Below, in pieces: positions 60,378-64,000 of a DNA stretch of 64,000 bases. The position numbers and the translations under genes were made by a program. Each line of letters opens with the position of its first letter. The stretch's first letter is position 1. Source of the stretch: an uncultured Holdemanella sp. (GTDB lineage: Bacteria > Bacillota_I > Bacilli_A > Erysipelotrichales > Erysipelotrichaceae). Under the pieces are notes generated by a model. That model ran no database searches and was not told the origin of the DNA. It saw only the letters and a list, made by a program, of their open reading frames with translations. The stretch is from positions 1-64,000 of the forward strand of contig NZ_CAKVMR010000003.1 in NCBI RefSeq assembly GCF_934772795.1, in the 5' to 3' direction.

Positions 60378-62315
60378 ATGACACAAAAGAAAGAACCATT
60401 TTATTTAACAACGGCCATTGCGTATACATCAGGTAGACCTCACATTGGGAATACATATGAAATTATCTTGTCGGATGCGATTGCTCGTTTTAAAAGAGCA
60501 CAAGGATACGATGTATTCTTTCAAACAGGTACAGATGAGCATGGTGTAAAAATTGAAGAAAAGGCAAAAGCCGCAGGTGTAAGTCCACAAGAATTCGTAG
60601 ATGGTGTGGCTGCTCAAATTAAATCAAACTGGGATTTAATGAACACAAGCTATGATTATTTTGTACGTACTACAGATGATTATCATGTAAAAGAAGTACA
60701 AAGCATTTTTAAACGTTTATATGATCAAGGCGATATCTATAAAGGAACTTATGAAGGATGGTATTGTACGCCTTGTGAATCATTCTGGACAGAATCTCAA
60801 TTGGTAGATGGATGTTGCCCAGATTGTGGTCGTCCAGTTAAGAAGGCGAAAGAAGAAGCTTACTTCTTTAATATGCAAAAGTATGCAGATCGCTTGATCA
60901 AATATATTGAAGATCATCCTGATTTCATTCAACCAGAATCTCGTAAGAATGAAATGCTGAATAACTTCTTGCGTCCAGGATTACAAGATCTTTGTGTATC
61001 TCGTACATCATTTACATGGGGAGTTCCTGTTGACTTTGATCCAAAACACGTTGTATACGTTTGGATTGATGCATTAAGCAACTATATCACTACACTTGGC
61101 TATCATGCCAATGGTGAAAGTGATGAAAAGTTTAAAAAATATTGGCCAGCTACTCACATTATTGGTAAAGATATTTTGCGTTTCCACACAATCTATTGGC
61201 CAATTATTTTAATGGCTTTGGATTTACCTTTACCTAAGAAAGTATTTGGTCATCCATGGTTACTTACTGGAAGTGACAAAATGTCTAAATCAAAAGGGAA
61301 TGTGATTTATGCCGAAGATTTAGTAGCTCACTTTGGTGTAGATGCTGTTCGTTACTATTGTTTACACGAAATGCCATTTGCACAAGATGGAACGATTACT
61401 TGGGAATTGATGATTGAAAGAATCAATTCAGACTTGGCAAACATTTTAGGAAACTTAGTATCTCGTACAATTGCGATGTCAAATAAATACTTTGGTGGTT
61501 TAGTCACAAATCCAAATGTATGTGAACCAGTGGATGAAGAATTAAAAGCTTGTGCTTTAGAAACGAAGAAGAAAGTTGAAGCTAAGATGGAAGAACTTCG
61601 TGTTGGTGATGCATTAGATGAAGTATTCACATTGCTTCGTCGTACAAATAAGTATATTGATGAAACAATGCCTTGGGTACTTGCGAAGGATGAAACAAAA
61701 CAAGATCGTTTAGCTACAGTTTTATATAACTTATTAGAATCTATTCGTATTTCAGCTGTATTGTTGCACTCATTCTTACCTGAAACTGCAGATAAGATGT
61801 TCGCATATTTAAATACAAAAGTAACGGATTTAGATTCTTGTGAATCTTTTGGAAACTTAGAAACAGATATTCATGTCGTTGAAAAGTGTGAACCATTGTT
61901 TGCGCGTATCGATGAAAAGAAATTCATGGAAGAATTCAATAAAGAAAAAGAGGCAGCTAAAAAAGAAGCACCTAAAAAAGAAGAAAAAGTAGAAGAAGTC
62001 ACAATTGATGATTTTGCGAAACTACAATTCAAAGTAGGTACGATCGTGAAGTGTGAACCACATCCAAAGGCAGATCGCTTATTGGTTGAACAAGTTGATT
62101 TGGGTGGTGAAGTTCGTCAAATCGTGAGTGGTATTGCGAAACACTACAAACCAGAAGAATTGATTGGAAAACAGGTTGTTGTTGTGACAAACTTAAAACC
62201 AGTTAAATTACGTGGTGTAGAATCAAATGGTATGATTTTGTGTGCTACAGATGAGAAAGACTTGTCATTTGTCACAGTCGCAAAAGAAATGCCTAATGGC
62301 GTAACTGTTCGCTAA
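60378..62315 (+). CDS. metG: Methionyl-tRNA synthetase
   Basis: Charges tRNA(Met). It has the HIGH-type motif GRPHIGNTYE, a zinc region with CTPCESFW...CCPDCG, the KMSKSKGN loop near residue 295 and a C-terminal EMAP/tRNA-binding domain (about 540-645, FKVGTIVKCEPHPKADRL). The start at 60378 fits AGGAGG eight bases upstream; 60372 is closer. The T-box in front shows control by tRNA(Met) charging. Confidence 0.97.
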   Translation: MTQKKEPFYLTTAIAYTSGRPHIGNTYEIILSDAIARFKRAQGYDVFFQTGTDEHGVKIEEKAKAAGVSPQEFVDGVAAQIKSNWDLMNTSYDYFVRTTDDYHVKEVQSIFKRLYDQGDIYKGTYEGWYCTPCESFWTESQLVDGCCPDCGRPVKKAKEEAYFFNMQKYADRLIKYIEDHPDFIQPESRKNEMLNNFLRPGLQDLCVSRTSFTWGVPVDFDPKHVVYVWIDALSNYITTLGYHANGESDEKFKKYWPATHIIGKDILRFHTIYWPIILMALDLPLPKKVFGHPWLLTGSDKMSKSKGNVIYAEDLVAHFGVDAVRYYCLHEMPFAQDGTITWELMIERINSDLANILGNLVSRTIAMSNKYFGGLVTNPNVCEPVDEELKACALETKKKVEAKMEELRVGDALDEVFTLLRRTNKYIDETMPWVLAKDETKQDRLATVLYNLLESIRISAVLLHSFLPETADKMFAYLNTKVTDLDSCESFGNLETDIHVVEKCEPLFARIDEKKFMEEFNKEKEAAKKEAPKKEEKVEEVTIDDFAKLQFKVGTIVKCEPHPKADRLLVEQVDLGGEVRQIVSGIAKHYKPEELIGKQVVVVTNLKPVKLRGVESNGMILCATDEKDLSFVTVAKEMPNGVTVR

Positions 62316-62497
62316 TGAATGATAAACAAAAGGTTGTTTTTAAACAATTACAGCTTGCTGGACTTGGCATTGTCGTCTTTGTGTTTGGCTTGTTGTATCA
62401 AGAAAAAGCGATTTCTATTATTGGAATCGTGATCTTGATCTTTGGCTTATTAAGAACCTACTACATAAAAAAAGTGATTGATAAATTGGATGAGTAA
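62315..62497 (+). CDS. Small membrane protein, 60 residues
   Basis: Two hydrophobic helices at about 12-27 and 32-46 and a basic tail. The ATG overlaps the metG stop (TAATG), so it is coupled to metG translation. Function unknown. Confidence 0.65.
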   Translation: MNDKQKVVFKQLQLAGLGIVVFVFGLLYQEKAISIIGIVILIFGLLRTYYIKKVIDKLDE

Positions 62498-62518
62498 ATA
62501 AAATCTCATCCTTTTTTT
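62488..62518 (+). terminator. Terminator with stop codon in its loop
   Basis: GGATGAG and CTCATCC form a 7-bp stem, the TAA stop of the small gene lies in the ten-base loop, and seven T residues follow. Confidence 0.8.
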
Positions 62519-62550
62519 GTGCAAAATAAAAAGGCGATTGCTCGCCTTGA

Positions 62551-63678
62551 TTATTGCATCAAACGATGCATGTTTTTAGCTTCATACATAGAATCATCCA
62601 TTGCGGATAAGAATGTATCGATGTTTTTTCCGTTGTATTTTGCGATTCCAATCGAGAATGATAAATGGAATGGTTCTTTAGAATGGATATTGAATTGACG
62701 AACATTGTATTCGATTCGCTTTTTCAATTTCACAGCTTCTGTATCGGACTGTAGTTTTGCGAAGACCACAAATTCATCACCACCCATACGAATGGCGACT
62801 GAATCTTTATCGATTGAATGTTGTAGAATTTTACCAAACTGTATGAGGGCATGATCGCCTTTTAAATGTCCATAGGTATCATTGATGGCTTTAAATTCAT
62901 TGATATCCATCAAGAATCCGTATACATGTTTCGTTTTATTGTTTTGTAGCTTGTTTAAATAATGATTCATGTATTTTCGATTGTAAAGTCCAGACAAATC
63001 ATCAATATAGGAGATGGATATTTGAATTTCAATATAAACTAAGATAAATGCGATCGCAACACATAGCCAAATTGTACTAATCCCAAAGAAGAAACCTTGA
63101 ATCATGGTGCCAATCATACAAGGAATGATAAAGTAATATATAGGAAAGAATTCGACTAAAGTAGAATCGTTTTTAGCTTTTTGAACCGTATATATACTTT
63201 CAATATAATAAATAAAGACAATGATATACAAAATAAAGTTCATTGGGCCACGGGTATATATGTTTTCTTTTGAAATATCAAAGATGATGCCGTTGCCAAA
63301 TAAATTGATAATGATCAAGATCGTGGCCATCATCAATGGAATGGCTAAGCGTCTTGATTTCTTCTTGATACGCTCAAAATTTCTATGAATATGATATTCC
63401 ACGAATAGACACCAACAAAATCCGATGATGCCTGAGATAGCTGAAGCTATTGTATTTGTGAGATATTGCAGAATATAAAAGATAAAACCTGGGCGTGCTT
63501 CAATGATAAAACTAAGCGTTTCATTGATTGTGGCAACAAAGGTGATTATCAGCATAAAGTTGTATGCTTTTTCGTCAAACTGATTCGTTTGTGCAACACG
63601 AATTCGATATAAAAGTAAAAAGAGTACTAAAAATGCTCCAGTCCCGTTTGCCACCAGTATCTCGGGTATGTTGATCAT
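62551..63678 (-). CDS. Diguanylate cyclase, membrane-bound GGDEF protein (second)
   Basis: About seven transmembrane helices fill the first 220 residues. The GGDEF domain has DINEFKAINDTYGHLKGD and IRMGGDEFVVFA, so it should be active. As in the first, no RxxD inhibitory site is seen (KDSV). The start at 63678 follows ACGGAGTTAATT; longer in-frame readings lack a ribosome-binding site. Confidence 0.87.
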   Translation of the reverse strand: MINIPEILVANGTGAFLVLFLLLYRIRVAQTNQFDEKAYNFMLIITFVATINETLSFIIEARPGFIFYILQYLTNTIASAISGIIGFCWCLFVEYHIHRNFERIKKKSRRLAIPLMMATILIIINLFGNGIIFDISKENIYTRGPMNFILYIIVFIYYIESIYTVQKAKNDSTLVEFFPIYYFIIPCMIGTMIQGFFFGISTIWLCVAIAFILVYIEIQISISYIDDLSGLYNRKYMNHYLNKLQNNKTKHVYGFLMDINEFKAINDTYGHLKGDHALIQFGKILQHSIDKDSVAIRMGGDEFVVFAKLQSDTEAVKLKKRIEYNVRQFNIHSKEPFHLSFSIGIAKYNGKNIDTFLSAMDDSMYEAKNMHRLMQ

Positions 63679-63834
63679 AATTAACTCCGTTTCTATATGG
63701 TTAGTTACTTTAATCATAATCCTCTTTATCAGAAGTTGCAAATGAGAAATTGAATCTTATGTAAATTAAAATTAACATAGATTAAGGATAAATTAAGCGT
63801 TGGATAAATGTCTGTTCAATCGTATCTAGTCATA

Positions 63835-63862
63835 TTGTACTTTATTTAAAGTGTTTTATACT
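63835..63862 (+). promoter_or_regulatory. Promoter of the last, partial gene
   Basis: TTGTAC and TATACT are spaced by 16 bases, 24 bases before the ATG and just ahead of AAAGGAGGT. Confidence 0.6.
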
Positions 63863-63885
63863 AAAAATGTAAAGGAGGTACAGAT

Positions 63886-64000
63886 ATGACTATGATTAAA
63901 AATTCAGTTGTAGAATTATTAATTTTACTACTTTGCGCATGTACCGTTTTTATTTATAAAATACCGAGTACAATCAACACTTGGTTATTAAACTCAATTG
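63886..64000 (+). CDS. Partial membrane or secreted protein, cut by the window end
   Basis: AAAGGAGGTACAG precedes an ATG. The visible 38 codons begin MTMIKNSVVELLILLLCACT with a hydrophobic helix, which could be a signal anchor or a lipoprotein signal (LLCAC). Nothing more can be said. Confidence 0.5.
   Translation, partial: MTMIKNSVVELLILLLCACTVFIYKIPSTINTWLLNSI

Overview
The window is low-GC Bacillota DNA, read with the standard bacterial code. The host gene set (pcrA-ligA-camS-gatCAB, a T-box in front of metG, dxr, glgP, two GGDEF proteins) and the style of the surface proteins suggest a gut Erysipelotrichia-like bacterium. The taxonomic guess is inference only. No rRNA, tRNA or CRISPR array was seen.

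Host, 1-14709: a 5'-truncated AAA/DUF4143 ATPase, an alpha/beta hydrolase (minus), a shrunken imidazolonepropionase-like protein, a SAM methyltransferase (minus), a protein of unknown function, then pcrA-ligA-camS-gatC-gatA-gatB, a membrane-anchored protein, and the first 57 codons of a peptidase S51-like gene.

Prophage, 14710-50143 (35.4 kb): a Mu-like transposable phage that appears complete. It starts TG, ends CA, and is flanked by the 5-bp duplication ATCGA. Joining the flanks restores one 264-codon S51 gene in frame, so the ends are set to the base. Order: left-end repeats; a leftward lysogenic unit with repressor and palindromic operators; a rightward early unit (HTH regulators, MuA-like transposase, MuB-like ATPase, small proteins, SLT transglycosylase, AbrB-like protein, GemA/Gp16, Mor); Mu-like genes; a NusG/LoaP-like antiterminator with a structured leader and terminator; then the late operon (terminase, SPP1-like portal and head, PBSX-like contractile tail and baseplate). 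A diversity-generating retroelement (DGR) follows, then holin, endolysin, Dam methylase and an HTH protein.

Three observations stand out. (1) The DGR has two tandem template repeats plus a remnant of a third. The variable repeat of the tail-tip protein is a mosaic: its 5' part matches one template and its 3' part the other, and every difference from the matching template lies at a template adenine. (2) Three near-identical copies of a type-P1 twister-like ribozyme lie in the early operon. Their P1 stems covary, and in two copies P1 contains the Shine-Dalgarno sequence of the next gene; each is preceded by a hairpin with the upstream stop codon in its loop. (3) The NusG paralogue sits directly before a 238-nt structured leader that ends in a terminator just ahead of the terminase gene, which suggests late-gene control by processive antitermination.

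Host, 50149-64000: the rest of the split S51 gene, a winged-helix regulator, glycogen phosphorylase, a GGDEF protein, a cyclase-family hydrolase (minus), dxr, a FIVAR-type surface protein, an RDD-PHP fusion, T-box plus metG, a small membrane protein, a second GGDEF protein (minus) and a partial membrane gene at the edge.
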